Assembly: GCA_903857865.1 (NCBI GenBank)
Contig: CAIOGO010000020.1
Span: forward strand, 231,064 to 295,063
Direction of reading: 5' to 3'
DNA length: 64,000 nt
DNA from: an uncultured bacterium
Lineage (GTDB): Bacteria > Bipolaricaulota > Bipolaricaulia > UBA7950 > UBA9294
This document shows positions 26,151-34,598 of this stretch, piece by piece (within the stretch, counting starts at the first letter, position 1; each line of letters opens with the position of its first letter). The notes beneath the pieces were generated by a model that saw only the letters and a program-made list of their open reading frames with translations, ran no database searches and was not told the DNA's origin. The translations under genes and the position numbers were made by a program.

Positions 26151-26774
26151 ATGACACCGGATCTGAGCGGACTCCGCATCGCGGACTACCTCCAGGCGCT
26201 CGGGTCGGGCGCTCCGACACCGGGCGGCGGGAGCGCGGCGGCGCTTGCCGGGGCCCTCGCGAGCGCGCTCGGTCGCATGGTCGTGTCGGTCGCCCAGGAG
26301 AAAGAGCCGACTCCGGAGCGACAGTCTCTCGTTGCGGCATTTCGTGACCTTGAGGCGCACTTCCTCCGCTTGGCGGCCGAGGACGAACGCGCGTTCGCGG
26401 AGGTTATGGACGCGTTGCGCATTCCGAAGGATGTCGCCTCGCGCCAGGAGCACGTGCAGACTGCGCTTGAACGTGCAGCCGCCGTGCCGCTACGCGCGGC
26501 GAGCGCTTCGGTCTCCACGCTCGAGCATCTGCTCCTCGCCGAGCCCCACGCCTCGCGCTCCATCGTCAGCGACATCGGCGTCGCTGCGCACCTCGCTCTG
26601 GCCGCCCTGCGCTCGTCCCTCCTCAACACCGACGCCAATCTCCGTTCCATGAAGGACGCAGGGGCACGCGACCGGTTCGAACGCGAAGCCAACGCGCTAG
26701 CCACCGCCGCCGAAACGACGCACGACGACCTCGTGCACCGCGTCGCGCAGCGCCTCTCGTCCGGCCATTTCTAG
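26151..26774 (+). CDS. Cyclodeaminase/cyclohydrolase family protein (FchA-like)
   Basis: A 207-aa all-helical protein of the formiminotransferase-cyclodeaminase family. The diagnostic APTPGGGSAAALAGALASALGRMV is present as the N-terminal block, and the usual RAASASVS and DIGVAAHLALAALRSSLLN helices follow. Members are either formimino-THF cyclodeaminase (histidine or purine breakdown) or methenyl-THF cyclohydrolase (acetogen C1 pathway). The window also encodes molybdenum hydroxylase and ssnA/ygfK purine-type genes far downstream, so the formimino role is possible, but no folate gene is adjacent to decide. It is followed by an inositol phosphatase gene after one base. Confidence 0.88.
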   Translation: MTPDLSGLRIADYLQALGSGAPTPGGGSAAALAGALASALGRMVVSVAQEKEPTPERQSLVAAFRDLEAHFLRLAAEDERAFAEVMDALRIPKDVASRQEHVQTALERAAAVPLRAASASVSTLEHLLLAEPHASRSIVSDIGVAAHLALAALRSSLLNTDANLRSMKDAGARDRFEREANALATAAETTHDDLVHRVAQRLSSGHF

Positions 26775-26775
26775 C

Positions 26776-27588
26776 ATGTCAATGACTCCGTCAACCGTGC
26801 ACCGCCTGGCTCTCGGCGCAGCCGTCCGTGCGGCCCGACAAGCTGGAGCGGCCCTCCGCCGCGGCTTCGCTGACCCCGCCAAGGAGGCGCAAACGAAGGC
26901 GCATCGCCATGACCCCGTGACAATCTACGATCGCCAGGCAGACCGCATCATCGCCGACATCCTCCTCGCGGCGATGCCAGATGCCGGTCTGTTGTCCGAG
27001 GAGGGGACACGGAGCGACGGAGCCGGCCGTCTCTGCTGGGTCGTCGATCCCCTCGACGGGACGAACAACTTCCTCCGGGGCGTGCCGGACTTCGCGGTCT
27101 CCATCGCCCTCACCGACCCCGACGGCCCCTGCGTCGCCTGCATCTACGACCCATTGCGCGACGAGCTCTACACGGCGATCCGAGGCGCCGGAGCGGAGCG
27201 GAATGGCGAGCGCATTCGTGTGAGCGGACAGACCACGTTGGACGGAGCGGTCCTTGGCATTGGGTTCTCCACCGAGTCCGCCCGCCGACTCATCACGCTC
27301 GCCCAGCTCCCGACCTTCGCGCCCCGCGTCCGCTCTCTGCGCATCGTCGGCTCGGCGGCCCTCGATTTGGCCTACGTCGCGGCCGGCCGCTTCGACGCAA
27401 CGTGGTACCTCTCTCTGCACGATTGGGACGTGGCGGCGGGGCGACTCCTCGTCTCCGAGGCCGGCGGTCAGGTCACGAACCTCTCCGGCTCCCCACTCAC
27501 CTGTCCGCGTGACGACGGAATCCTTGCTTCCAACGGCGCCCTCCACGGACCCCTGCTCGCATCTCTGCGCACAGCGGCGCACCCATGA
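26776..27588 (+). CDS. suhB: Inositol monophosphatase family protein
   Basis: A 270-aa Mg-dependent, Li-sensitive phosphatase fold. Metal ligands appear in order: the Glu of LLSEEGTR, WVVDPLDGTNNFLRGVPDF and, near the C-terminus, the Asp in LHDWDVAAGRLLVSEAGG. Substrates in this family range from inositol-1-phosphate to fructose-1,6-bisphosphate and PAP. SuhB also has RNA-linked roles in enterics, so the symbol indicates family only. The stop overlaps the next start by ATGA, coupling it to an RNA methyltransferase gene. Confidence 0.88.
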   Translation: MSMTPSTVHRLALGAAVRAARQAGAALRRGFADPAKEAQTKAHRHDPVTIYDRQADRIIADILLAAMPDAGLLSEEGTRSDGAGRLCWVVDPLDGTNNFLRGVPDFAVSIALTDPDGPCVACIYDPLRDELYTAIRGAGAERNGERIRVSGQTTLDGAVLGIGFSTESARRLITLAQLPTFAPRVRSLRIVGSAALDLAYVAAGRFDATWYLSLHDWDVAAGRLLVSEAGGQVTNLSGSPLTCPRDDGILASNGALHGPLLASLRTAAHP

Positions 27589-28493
27589 CCCTCGAGACCC
27601 CTCGCCCCCTCGACCGGTACCGACCCTTCATCACGGAGTGGGACGAATTCGCAGCGGCCTGCGCACGCCCCCTTCCGACGGATGCGCGCATCAACCCACT
27701 TCGTTCGAGCCTCGAGTCTCTGCGCGACCGCTTCGCTCCACGCGGCATCACGATCGAGTCATCTGCCTGGGATCCCTGCGCTGTCCGCGCTTCGCATCCC
27801 ATAGGCCGAACCCTCGAGCATTGGCTTGGCCTCTTCTATCTGCAGGAGAGGGTCCAGGCCGCGCCGGTCCTCGCGCTCGACCCACGTCCGGGGGAACGGG
27901 TCCTCGACTTGTGCGCCGCGCCGGGCGGGAAGACCGTGGACATCGCAACGCGCATGCACAATGTGGGACTCGTCGTCGCCAACGAACCGAACGGACGACG
28001 CCAACAGGCTCTCCTCACCAACATCAATCGCATCGGCGTGTGGAACGTGACGGTGACGCAGTATCGCGGCCAGGACTTCCCTCATGCGATGGCCTTCGAC
28101 CGCGTCCTCGTCGACGCTCCGTGCTCCGCCGAGGGAACGCTGCGCAAGCAGTCGACGCTCCGCGATGGGGCCGCACTGCCGGCGATACGCCGTCTGGCGC
28201 GCATCCAGGAGCTGCTCATCGTGCACGCCTTCGACCTTCTTCGCATCGGCGGCGTGCTCGTCTACTCGACCTGCACGTTCGCGCCAGAGGAGAATGAGGC
28301 CGTGGTCAGTCATCTCCTCGCGCGGCGCGACGCGCGCGTCACCACGTTTCGACCGCCATTCCCGCACTCGACGGGACTCGAGGGGTGGAATGAAACGCCC
28401 TTTGAGAGTGGAACGGCGCTGTGCGTTCGTATCTACCCGCATCATCTGGACAGCGGAGGGGGGTTCGTTGCTCGCATCGAACGACGCGCTTAG
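27585..28493 (+). CDS. RNA (cytosine-5) methyltransferase, NOL1/NOP2/Sun family
   Basis: A 302-aa SAM-dependent m5C methyltransferase for rRNA or tRNA. Motif I is LDLCAAPGGKTVDIATRM, motif IV with the assisting Cys is VDAPCSAEGTLRK, and motif VI with the nucleophile Cys is YSTCTFAPEENEAVV. The N-terminal part includes LFYLQERVQAAPVLAL, as in RsmF/YebU-like and archaeal enzymes. It stops right after the catalytic fold (RIERRA) without the RNA-binding tail of RsmF. A tail-like protein is encoded by the overlapping next gene in another frame. Confidence 0.9.
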   Translation: MTLETPRPLDRYRPFITEWDEFAAACARPLPTDARINPLRSSLESLRDRFAPRGITIESSAWDPCAVRASHPIGRTLEHWLGLFYLQERVQAAPVLALDPRPGERVLDLCAAPGGKTVDIATRMHNVGLVVANEPNGRRQQALLTNINRIGVWNVTVTQYRGQDFPHAMAFDRVLVDAPCSAEGTLRKQSTLRDGAALPAIRRLARIQELLIVHAFDLLRIGGVLVYSTCTFAPEENEAVVSHLLARRDARVTTFRPPFPHSTGLEGWNETPFESGTALCVRIYPHHLDSGGGFVARIERRA

Positions 28494-28920
28494 GTGGGAA
28501 GTCCTCGACTACTTCGGCGCACGATTCGGCATCCCGCCCGCGGCGTTCGCAGAGACCGCCTTCGTTGAGACCTCAAACGGCGAGATCTGGATCACGAGCA
28601 CTCTCCCGCCGAGCGGGCTCCATCTACGTCGTCCGCCCGGCCTCCGCGCCCTCCGGCGAGCGCCGGCGGGGCTGAAGCCGACGAGCGCCTTCCTGGTATC
28701 GATTGGCCCGCTCGTCACGGCGTCGCGCTTCTCGCTCGACGCGGACGCCGTACGCCAACTGCTCCTGGGCCGGAGGATCCCCTGTTCCCACAGCAACGGC
28801 TACGTGGCCCTCGCCCACGACGGACTCATCTTCGGATGCGGCCTCGTCGCAGATGGCATCGTGCACTGCTTGATCCCTACCGGACGTCGACGAGAGCTGG
28901 TCGACGTTTTCGAGATCTAG
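28468..28920 (+). CDS. PUA-like C-terminal partner of the m5C methyltransferase
   Basis: A 150-aa protein in the +1 frame relative to the methyltransferase and overlapping its last 26 bases. The proposed TTG start at 28468 has GGAGGGGGG immediately upstream. The sequence (WEVLDYFGARFGIPPAAF, SNGEIWITSTLP, LRRAPAGLKPTSAFLVSIGP, SNGYVALAHDGLIFGCGLV) resembles the C-terminal PUA-like RNA-binding domain that follows the methyltransferase domain in RsmF-type proteins. Two readings fit: a separate coupled subunit, or a fused protein split by a frameshift. The strong ribosome binding site favours a real separate gene. Confidence 0.65.
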   Translation: MLASNDALRWEVLDYFGARFGIPPAAFAETAFVETSNGEIWITSTLPPSGLHLRRPPGLRALRRAPAGLKPTSAFLVSIGPLVTASRFSLDADAVRQLLLGRRIPCSHSNGYVALAHDGLIFGCGLVADGIVHCLIPTGRRRELVDVFEI

Positions 28921-29026
28921 ACACACCGCCACATTGCGAATTTGTAATCCCCATCACAGATTTACGCGCCAACGATCGGCTAGAATCCCACCGGAAGTCG
29001 GATCAATCGACAAGGAGGTACGGAGA

Positions 29027-31414
29027 ATGAAGACCAAACTTCTCCTATTGACGGCGATCGCTCTCGGGCTCTTCGCTTCGTTCGCCGCCAGCGGAGCTTC
29101 GCAGAATCTCGTTCTCATAGTGGATGCGTCGAACAGCATGAACAAGCCGTTCGAGTCCGGCACGCGAATCGCCGCGGCGCGATCCGCTCTCGCGGCTTTG
29201 CTCGCGCGCATGCCGGAGCAGGGCAATCTAGGACTGATCGTGTTCGGGCATCGCATCAGCTACAGGAACGAGGTTGAGAGCTGCCAGGACATCGGTTTTC
29301 TCTTCCCACTTGCACCCTACACGATCGCGATCGGTCAAGAAATGACTGGTGCCGTCGCGCAAGTGACGGCACAAGGGAAGACGCCCCTCGCGGATGCGCT
29401 GACCATGGCAGCCAATTCCATGGCCAGCCTCGGCCAGGGCGGCACCATCATCCTGCTGAGTGACGGCGAGGGGAACTGCGGCGGCCAGGAAGCCGTCGTC
29501 GCGCAGATGCTGGCGACGATGCAGCCTCCCATCGTGCTGCAGGTCATCGGGCTGGACATCGAGGCGCAGGCAAGCGAGACGTTGCGAGCCATGGCCCTGG
29601 AGACCGGCGGTAGCTACTGGGACGTGGCCGACTCCGCCTCCCTCGCCGATGCGTTGTTCGCCGCGGTATCGACGGCGCCGACTGAGCCGACGACAGATCG
29701 GGCAACAGTCCAGGGCACTCCTCCGGAGTACGCGGCCTTGGCAGCCAGGTTCGGCTTCACGATCGATAGCGTCATCTACGGAACTGAGAGAGATGACGTG
29801 ATCTATGGCACGCCGGGCAACGACCTCATCTTCGGCCTCGGAGGGAACGATTTCATCATCGGCCTCGGCGGCCACGACATTCTCGTCGGTGGGCCAGGGA
29901 GAGACATTCTTGAGGGCGGGGAAGGCAATGACGTCCTCATGGGCGACGACGGCGACGACCTCCTGTTCGGCGGCGCCGGCAACGACACTGTGTGCGGCGG
30001 CCCGGGCAACGACTCGCTCGAAGGTGAAGCGGGGAACGACATTCTGGATGGAGGCGAAGGGTGTGACACGCTCCTCGGCGGCGACGGCCAGAACCTGCTC
30101 TACTGCGCCGATGGACTCGATACGCTGTTCCAGGGCACCGCAGTCTTCGGAACGTACGGGTTGTGCGCAGATGGCTGCAACCCGCAGCGTCCCACGCTAG
30201 AGCAGCCGACGTGCGCTCTCCCGACGGCTCCCGCTTGCCCGACAAGCGCACCCATTCAGCCGGTCACAGTCCCGTGCAAGGCGCCAACCGTCGCCAAGGT
30301 CGTGAACGAGGGCGAATCGATCCAGCTTCACGGCACCGCGTCGGACTACGACTGCAACATCCTTTCCATCCTCTGGGAAGCCTCGGCGGGCACATTCGAC
30401 AACCCGACGTCGCTCGACCCGGTCTACACGGCTCCCATGCTCTCGGGGTGCAATGACGCGGAGGTCAATGTCGCACTCACGGCCGTCGATGGATGCGGCT
30501 CGTCGGGGACGGACTCGTTCCGGCTTCTCATCGTGAACGTGAACCACGCCCCGACCGTCTCCGCCGGGAACGACATCTGGATAGACGAAGGCGACGCGAT
30601 CGTGCTTCAGGCCGTTGCCCAGGACGCTGACAACGAAGGATTCGCAGTGCGTTGGGCCGCCGGCGGCCCAGGATCGTTCGATGATCCATCAGTACTCGGC
30701 GCCGTTTTCCATGCGCCGCTCATCGATCTCTGCGAAGGCATCGACATCCCGCTCGTCGTCACCGTCGTCGATCCGTGCGGAGCGTCCGCGTGCGACACGG
30801 TCATGGTCCACGTTCGAAACGTCAACCAAGCTCCCATCGTGGATCTCGGCCCCGACTTCGCCATCGACGAGGGACAAGCGATTCGTTGGACGCCCTCGGT
30901 GACGGACCCGGAGTGCGACGTTCTGCACTATTGCTGGACGTCGTCGGCTGGCACCTTCGACGCGCCGAGCGCCGTGAACCCATTGTTCACAGTCCCGGCA
31001 ACGTTCAAGTGCGCCGGGGAGCCCATCGTCGTAACGTTGACGGTCACGGACCCCTGCGGCCTTACGGCGACCGATTCGGTCACGCTCCAGGTGCGCAACA
31101 TCAATCGCGCGCCGACGGTGAAGCTCGAATCCGGGCTGTGCGTCAGCGAAGGCAATACGCTGACGCTGCTTCCGCAGGTCGCGGATCCGGACGGAGACGT
31201 TCTGCGCTACGTATGGACGGTTTCGGCGGGCCGCCTGGACAGCACGTGCGTCGCTACGCCGGTGTTCATCGCGCCCATCATCCAAGACTGCAACGGCATC
31301 GACGTCACCGTCACCTTGACGGTGACCGACCCATGCGGCCTCACCGCGACGGATTCGGCGGTGATTCGCGTCCAGAACGTGAACCAGCCACCGATCGTCA
31401 TCGCAGACCCGTAG
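29027..31414 (+). CDS. Large exported protein: VWA domain, RTX repeats, Ig/PKD-like repeats
   Basis: A 795-aa surface or secreted protein. Parts in order: signal peptide (residues 1-25); VWA domain (about 30-215; MIDAS DASNSM, TPLADALT, LLSDGEGNC); RTX calcium-binding nonapeptides (about 255-350; units such as GGNDFIIGL, GGHDILVGG, GGAGNDTVCG); and a Cys/Pro-rich linker. Four beta-sandwich repeats of about 90 residues complete it, each with EG(E/D/Q/N)-x-(I/A/T), a WxxSAGxFD-type strand and a DPCGLTATDS-type end. The paired cysteines in each repeat (DGCGSSG, DPCGASACD) suggest disulfides. GGAGG lies upstream of the ATG. Calcium-dependent adhesion or matrix assembly is a reasonable inference. 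The VWA part is related to the exported protein at 20427-21830. Confidence 0.88.
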   Translation: MKTKLLLLTAIALGLFASFAASGASQNLVLIVDASNSMNKPFESGTRIAAARSALAALLARMPEQGNLGLIVFGHRISYRNEVESCQDIGFLFPLAPYTIAIGQEMTGAVAQVTAQGKTPLADALTMAANSMASLGQGGTIILLSDGEGNCGGQEAVVAQMLATMQPPIVLQVIGLDIEAQASETLRAMALETGGSYWDVADSASLADALFAAVSTAPTEPTTDRATVQGTPPEYAALAARFGFTIDSVIYGTERDDVIYGTPGNDLIFGLGGNDFIIGLGGHDILVGGPGRDILEGGEGNDVLMGDDGDDLLFGGAGNDTVCGGPGNDSLEGEAGNDILDGGEGCDTLLGGDGQNLLYCADGLDTLFQGTAVFGTYGLCADGCNPQRPTLEQPTCALPTAPACPTSAPIQPVTVPCKAPTVAKVVNEGESIQLHGTASDYDCNILSILWEASAGTFDNPTSLDPVYTAPMLSGCNDAEVNVALTAVDGCGSSGTDSFRLLIVNVNHAPTVSAGNDIWIDEGDAIVLQAVAQDADNEGFAVRWAAGGPGSFDDPSVLGAVFHAPLIDLCEGIDIPLVVTVVDPCGASACDTVMVHVRNVNQAPIVDLGPDFAIDEGQAIRWTPSVTDPECDVLHYCWTSSAGTFDAPSAVNPLFTVPATFKCAGEPIVVTLTVTDPCGLTATDSVTLQVRNINRAPTVKLESGLCVSEGNTLTLLPQVADPDGDVLRYVWTVSAGRLDSTCVATPVFIAPIIQDCNGIDVTVTLTVTDPCGLTATDSAVIRVQNVNQPPIVIADP

Positions 31415-31432
31415 CCTCGTTCTCCGGACCAC

Positions 31433-31996
31433 CTATCGGTTGATCTGTGATCTGCTCCTCCCTCCGACGAGGGAGGAGCAGATCGTCTCTTCCGGCTCGC
31501 ACGCCGGCCCCGCGAGCATGTGGAGAACGATCTCGCCGATCGGGTTCCGTTCGGCAAGCGCGTGAGCGACGTGAAGATGGAGGCACTTCAGGCGCGTCCG
31601 ATCGGCGATGCCCCCAATTCCCCTGGTTTCGAGTTCCCGCAATTGGCCGCACCTCGCGAGCTCCCGCTCCTCTTCCATCGAGAGCAGCTTCCGCCGCGCC
31701 GCGACGTACTCGCCATCCGCTCGATCCAGCGCGGCCCGGAGATCCTCCTCCGACGCGAGGCGCGCTTCGAGTCGCCGCACCCAACCCAGCCCTTCCAGCT
31801 CGCTGACGGCACGACAGAGGAACGGGCATGTCAGCCAATAGAGCGTCGGGAACGGCTTCCCATCCACGACGGGCGGCACCCGCAGCACCTGCGGATGGTC
31901 GTGGGCGCACCGACGGGCGATGACGTACTCGCCGCGCGGGGCGCGTCCCATCTGGCGGGCAATGAGTTCCTGGTCGCCTAACGTGACTCGTTCCAT
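31433..31996 (-). CDS. DUF501 family protein at end of lipoylation operon
   Basis: A 187-aa cytoplasmic protein of the DUF501 family, function unknown. Family blocks: IARRCAHDHPQVLRVPPVVDGKPFPTLYWLTCP in successive segments, LCRAVSELEGLGWVR, GIGGIADRTRLKCLHLHVAHALAERNPIGEIV. Conserved Cys and His residues (ARRCAH, KCLHLHVAH) could bind metal. In other bacteria DUF501 is often near eno/ftsB; here it is the last gene of a lipoate operon, with its start inside the upstream ligase gene. The final residues are encoded by a perfect hairpin that probably terminates the convergent gene. Confidence 0.85.
   Translation of the reverse strand: MERVTLGDQELIARQMGRAPRGEYVIARRCAHDHPQVLRVPPVVDGKPFPTLYWLTCPFLCRAVSELEGLGWVRRLEARLASEEDLRAALDRADGEYVAARRKLLSMEEERELARCGQLRELETRGIGGIADRTRLKCLHLHVAHALAERNPIGEIVLHMLAGPACEPEETICSSLVGGRSRSQINR
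31449..31484. terminator. Perfect 16-bp hairpin shared by convergent genes
   Basis: GATCTGCTCCTCCCTC (31449-31464), loop CGAC, and its exact complement GAGGGAGGAGCAGATC (31469-31484). It lies 34 bases after the stop of the RTX protein gene and inside the last codons of the DUF501 gene. No long T-run follows on either strand. It is likely a transcription barrier for the plus-strand gene. Confidence 0.65.
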
Positions 31997-32721
31997 TCGG
32001 GGTTCCGATATCGCGCAGCTTCCAGCTCCGTTGCGAGGGTCCGCTCGTCGGGCGTGATCGGTGTCCGGCACCACGGGCGCGGGAAAAGGTCGGCCAGGCC
32101 CCGCAGCACGGCGTTCGCCGCTTCAGCAAGTCCCACCGGGCGCGCAAGGACGTCGGACAAGGTCGTCGTGGCCTGCGGACGCGATGGGGTCGACTGGGGT
32201 TCGTAGTCTGGCTGAAGTGCTCGCAGGACAACGGCCATCTCCACGGTGTCCGGCCACACGAGCATGGTCCCATGGATGAGAATGGCCTTCCCACGCCGTG
32301 CCTGCGCGGCGCCCGAGATCTTGCGGCTCCCGACAACGAGCGCCCGCCCGTGAGCGTCGACGGCCACGCCAAGACCGCCGCGCAGACCGCCGGCGAGCGA
32401 CTCTCCAAAACGGGCGAACGCTCCCTCCACCGTCCCGAACCGCCGCGAGTCCGCCGTCACCGACACGTTGAGATTCCCGGGGTAGTGGTAGACGGCTCCG
32501 CCGCCCGAGACGCGCCGCACGATGGGGATCGCCAGTCGCCGAGCGGCCTCGCGATCGCACTCGGCCGCCGCGGACTGCGAACGCCCGAGGATCACCGCAC
32601 GCGTCGACACCCACATCCGGATCGCGTCTTCGCCGCCGTTTCGCACCGACTCGAGGAGGGCGTCGTCGATTGCCAGCCCAATCGCCGCGTCGCGCGCTTC
32701 CAGGTCGAGGCAGAGTCTCAT
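31978..32721 (-). CDS. Lipoate-protein ligase A-like protein
   Basis: A 247-aa member of the biotin/lipoate ligase (BPL/LplA/LipB) fold. Signature blocks: VILGRSQSAAAECD, the Gly-rich VRRVSGGGAVYHYPGNLNVSV, and the ligase lysine in VVGSRKISGAAQ followed by ILIHGTML. It could ligate scavenged lipoate or act as an amidotransferase; sequence alone does not decide. Its ATG overlaps the lipA stop (ATGA), inside an operon that also encodes octanoyltransferase, lipoyl synthase and a free lipoyl domain. Both the de novo and a ligase route are therefore together. Confidence 0.88.
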   Translation of the reverse strand: MRLCLDLEARDAAIGLAIDDALLESVRNGGEDAIRMWVSTRAVILGRSQSAAAECDREAARRLAIPIVRRVSGGGAVYHYPGNLNVSVTADSRRFGTVEGAFARFGESLAGGLRGGLGVAVDAHGRALVVGSRKISGAAQARRGKAILIHGTMLVWPDTVEMAVVLRALQPDYEPQSTPSRPQATTTLSDVLARPVGLAEAANAVLRGLADLFPRPWCRTPITPDERTLATELEAARYRNPEWNESR

Positions 32722-33584
32722 GGGTCGCCGCGGACTGCGTCCGCGTGGTACGAGCTTCGCACGCGCGGGCCCGCGGTCACCGGATCGAATCCCAGCGCGC
32801 GAGCGTCCTGCGCCAACTCCTCGAACTCCTCGGGCGGGACGTAGCGCCGCACCGGCGCCGCTCGGCTTGACGGCGCTAGGTACTGTCCGAGGGTCAGCGA
32901 CGACACGCCGGCCCGGCGAAGATCGGTGAACGCTTCTCTCACCTCGCCCGGCTCTTCTCCCAATCCCAGCATCAGCCCGCTCTTCACCGGGCGGCCGCCG
33001 CCGCCAAGGCGAAGGGTGGCGAGGACGTCCAGGGATCGCTCGTACGACGCGCGCCGATCGCGAACTGCGGGCGAGATCCGTCTCACCGTCTCGACATTGT
33101 GTCCCAGGACGTCCGCGCCTGAAGAGAGGATGCGGGCAAGAGAGCGCGGGGCACCGCCAAAGTCGGGCATCAATACCTCAACGCGAGTCTCCGACGACGC
33201 CCGTTTGATTGCCCTCACCGTGTCGCAGAACGCCGTGGAGCCACCGTCCGGGAGGTCATCTCGATCCACCGACGTGAGGACCACATAGCGCAGACTCAGT
33301 TTGCGCACCGCTGCGGCCACCCGCTCCGGTTCTCCCGAGTCGATCTCCTGTCCCCGCAGGGCGTGTCGCACCGCACAGAAACGGCACGCGCGGGTACACA
33401 CTTCCCCGAGAAGGAGGAAGGTTGCGGTCCGCGCACTCCAGCACTCCACGACGTTGGGACACTGCGCCCCTTGGCAGATGGTGTGCAGTCTCTCCTGTTG
33501 CAGTACGTCCCGCACGGCGCGCATCCCCTCCGCCTCGGTGGCCGACGGCGCTCGCACTCTCAGCCAGACCGGTCTCTCAGACAC
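32718..33584 (-). CDS. lipA: Lipoyl synthase
   Basis: A 288-aa radical-SAM enzyme inserting two sulfurs into protein-bound octanoate. The auxiliary cluster motif CQGAQCPNVVEC and the radical-SAM motif CTRACRFC are both complete, and the C-terminal Ser ligand is in VRSSYHAD. DFGGAPRSL and DVLGHNVETV are family-typical. The GTG at 33584 with GGAGG upstream is preferred; the in-frame extension before it overlaps lipB and is Arg/Trp-rich nonsense. It overlaps the lipB stop by 8 bases. Confidence 0.95.
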   Translation of the reverse strand: MSERPVWLRVRAPSATEAEGMRAVRDVLQQERLHTICQGAQCPNVVECWSARTATFLLLGEVCTRACRFCAVRHALRGQEIDSGEPERVAAAVRKLSLRYVVLTSVDRDDLPDGGSTAFCDTVRAIKRASSETRVEVLMPDFGGAPRSLARILSSGADVLGHNVETVRRISPAVRDRRASYERSLDVLATLRLGGGGRPVKSGLMLGLGEEPGEVREAFTDLRRAGVSSLTLGQYLAPSSRAAPVRRYVPPEEFEELAQDARALGFDPVTAGPRVRSSYHADAVRGDP

Positions 33585-34245
33585 GCGCCGCCTCCAGGAC
33601 CGTCTCCAGCGAGGTCTCCAGCCATCGCACCCCGAGCAACTCGCCGTACACCCGGCAGAACTCATCCTCTACATCCGCGAGACGCGCCGGAACATCGAGG
33701 TGGTCGTTCATCGACACGGCCCGCACGGGAAGCCCACACGGATGAATCATGGCGAAGTGCGACGCGTCGATCTCCACGTTCAACGCGAGGCCGTGCATGC
33801 TCACCCATTTGCGGACGGACACGCCCACGGACGCGATCTTGCCTCGATCGGTCCACACCCCGGGAAGGCCGTCGCGCCGGCCGCCCGCTACCCCGTAGCG
33901 TTCGAGCGTGCGAAGGGCGGCCTCCTCGAGAGATCTCACGTGCGACTTGACGTTCCGTCCGTACAACCGAAGGTCAAGGATCGGGTAGGCCACGAGTTGC
34001 CCCGGCCCGTGATAGGTCACATCGCCCCCCCGCTCCGACTCGCGGATGGCGATTCCCGCCCTCTCGACATCCTCTGCGGCCACCCGAAAGCTCCCGTCGT
34101 GGGCGCTCCGGCCGCACGTGAAGACGGGATCGTGTTCGACCGTGAACAAGACATCGGGAACGAGTCCGGCCACGCGCAACGCGTGCATGCGTTTCTGGAT
34201 CTCCGCCGCCGCATCGTACGACAGCCGACCCAACGGCACGTGCAC
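33577..34245 (-). CDS. lipB: Octanoyltransferase LipB
   Basis: A 222-aa acyltransferase moving octanoate from ACP to lipoyl domains. It has VFTCGRSAHDGS, RGGDVTYHGPGQLVAYPILDL, the catalytic lysine region DRGKIASVGVSVRKWVSMHGLALNV, and the active-site Cys in IHPCGLP. The start is uncertain: GTG at 34245 gives the usual short N-terminus (HVPLGRLSYDAA), while a GTG at 34287 overlaps the lipoyl-domain gene by 32 bases. Neither has a strong ribosome binding site. Octanoyl-ACP from the fatty-acid operon would be its donor. Confidence 0.93.
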   Translation of the reverse strand: MHVPLGRLSYDAAAEIQKRMHALRVAGLVPDVLFTVEHDPVFTCGRSAHDGSFRVAAEDVERAGIAIRESERGGDVTYHGPGQLVAYPILDLRLYGRNVKSHVRSLEEAALRTLERYGVAGGRRDGLPGVWTDRGKIASVGVSVRKWVSMHGLALNVEIDASHFAMIHPCGLPVRAVSMNDHLDVPARLADVEDEFCRVYGELLGVRWLETSLETVLEAARV

Positions 34246-34255
34246 CGGGCCAGCG

Positions 34256-34501
34256 CTAGTTGACCTCGACGATTCCAAGGATCTCACCGATGCGTACGCT
34301 CGCTCCCTCGGGAGCGCGGACCTCCGTCAGGACTCCACTCGACGGCGCCGGAACGACGAACGTCGTCTTCTCCGTCTCCACTTCCACGAGGTCGTCGCCC
34401 TCCTTCAACAAAGAACCCGGGAGGCAAAGCCAAGCGACAACGACCGCGAACTCGATGTCCCCGAGATCGGGTAGCCGAACCTCCGTCGTCTTCCCGCCCA
34501 T
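34256..34501 (-). CDS. Stand-alone lipoyl domain protein
   Basis: An 81-aa protein that is one biotinyl/lipoyl domain: VRLPDLGDIEFAVVVAWL, the modified lysine in VEVETEKTTFVVPAPSSG, and ILGIVEV at the end. The ETEKT sequence marks lipoyl rather than biotinyl modification. It is not attached to an E2 acyltransferase and is not H-protein-like in length. It heads the operon lipB-lipA-ligase-DUF501. As a free swinging domain it may serve a dehydrogenase encoded elsewhere, or another lipoate-dependent complex (inference). AAGGATGG stands before the ATG. Confidence 0.88.
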   Translation of the reverse strand: MGGKTTEVRLPDLGDIEFAVVVAWLCLPGSLLKEGDDLVEVETEKTTFVVPAPSSGVLTEVRAPEGASVRIGEILGIVEVN

Positions 34502-34551
34502 CGCACCATCCTTTGGAGCCCAGTCTAGCCCATGCAGAGCGACGCTTCATC

Positions 34552-34580
34552 TTGTCGCAATTCCGTCGACGCCCTATAGT
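34552..34580 (+). promoter_or_regulatory. Predicted promoter of ychF-tsaC
   Basis: TTGTCG (34552-34557) and TATAGT (34575-34580), spacer 17, 18 bases before the ychF start. It matches the TTGTCx/TATAxx style seen before the Rrf2 and tlpA-like genes. Confidence 0.5.
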
Positions 34581-34598
34581 TGCCCCCGAGGAGGAAGC

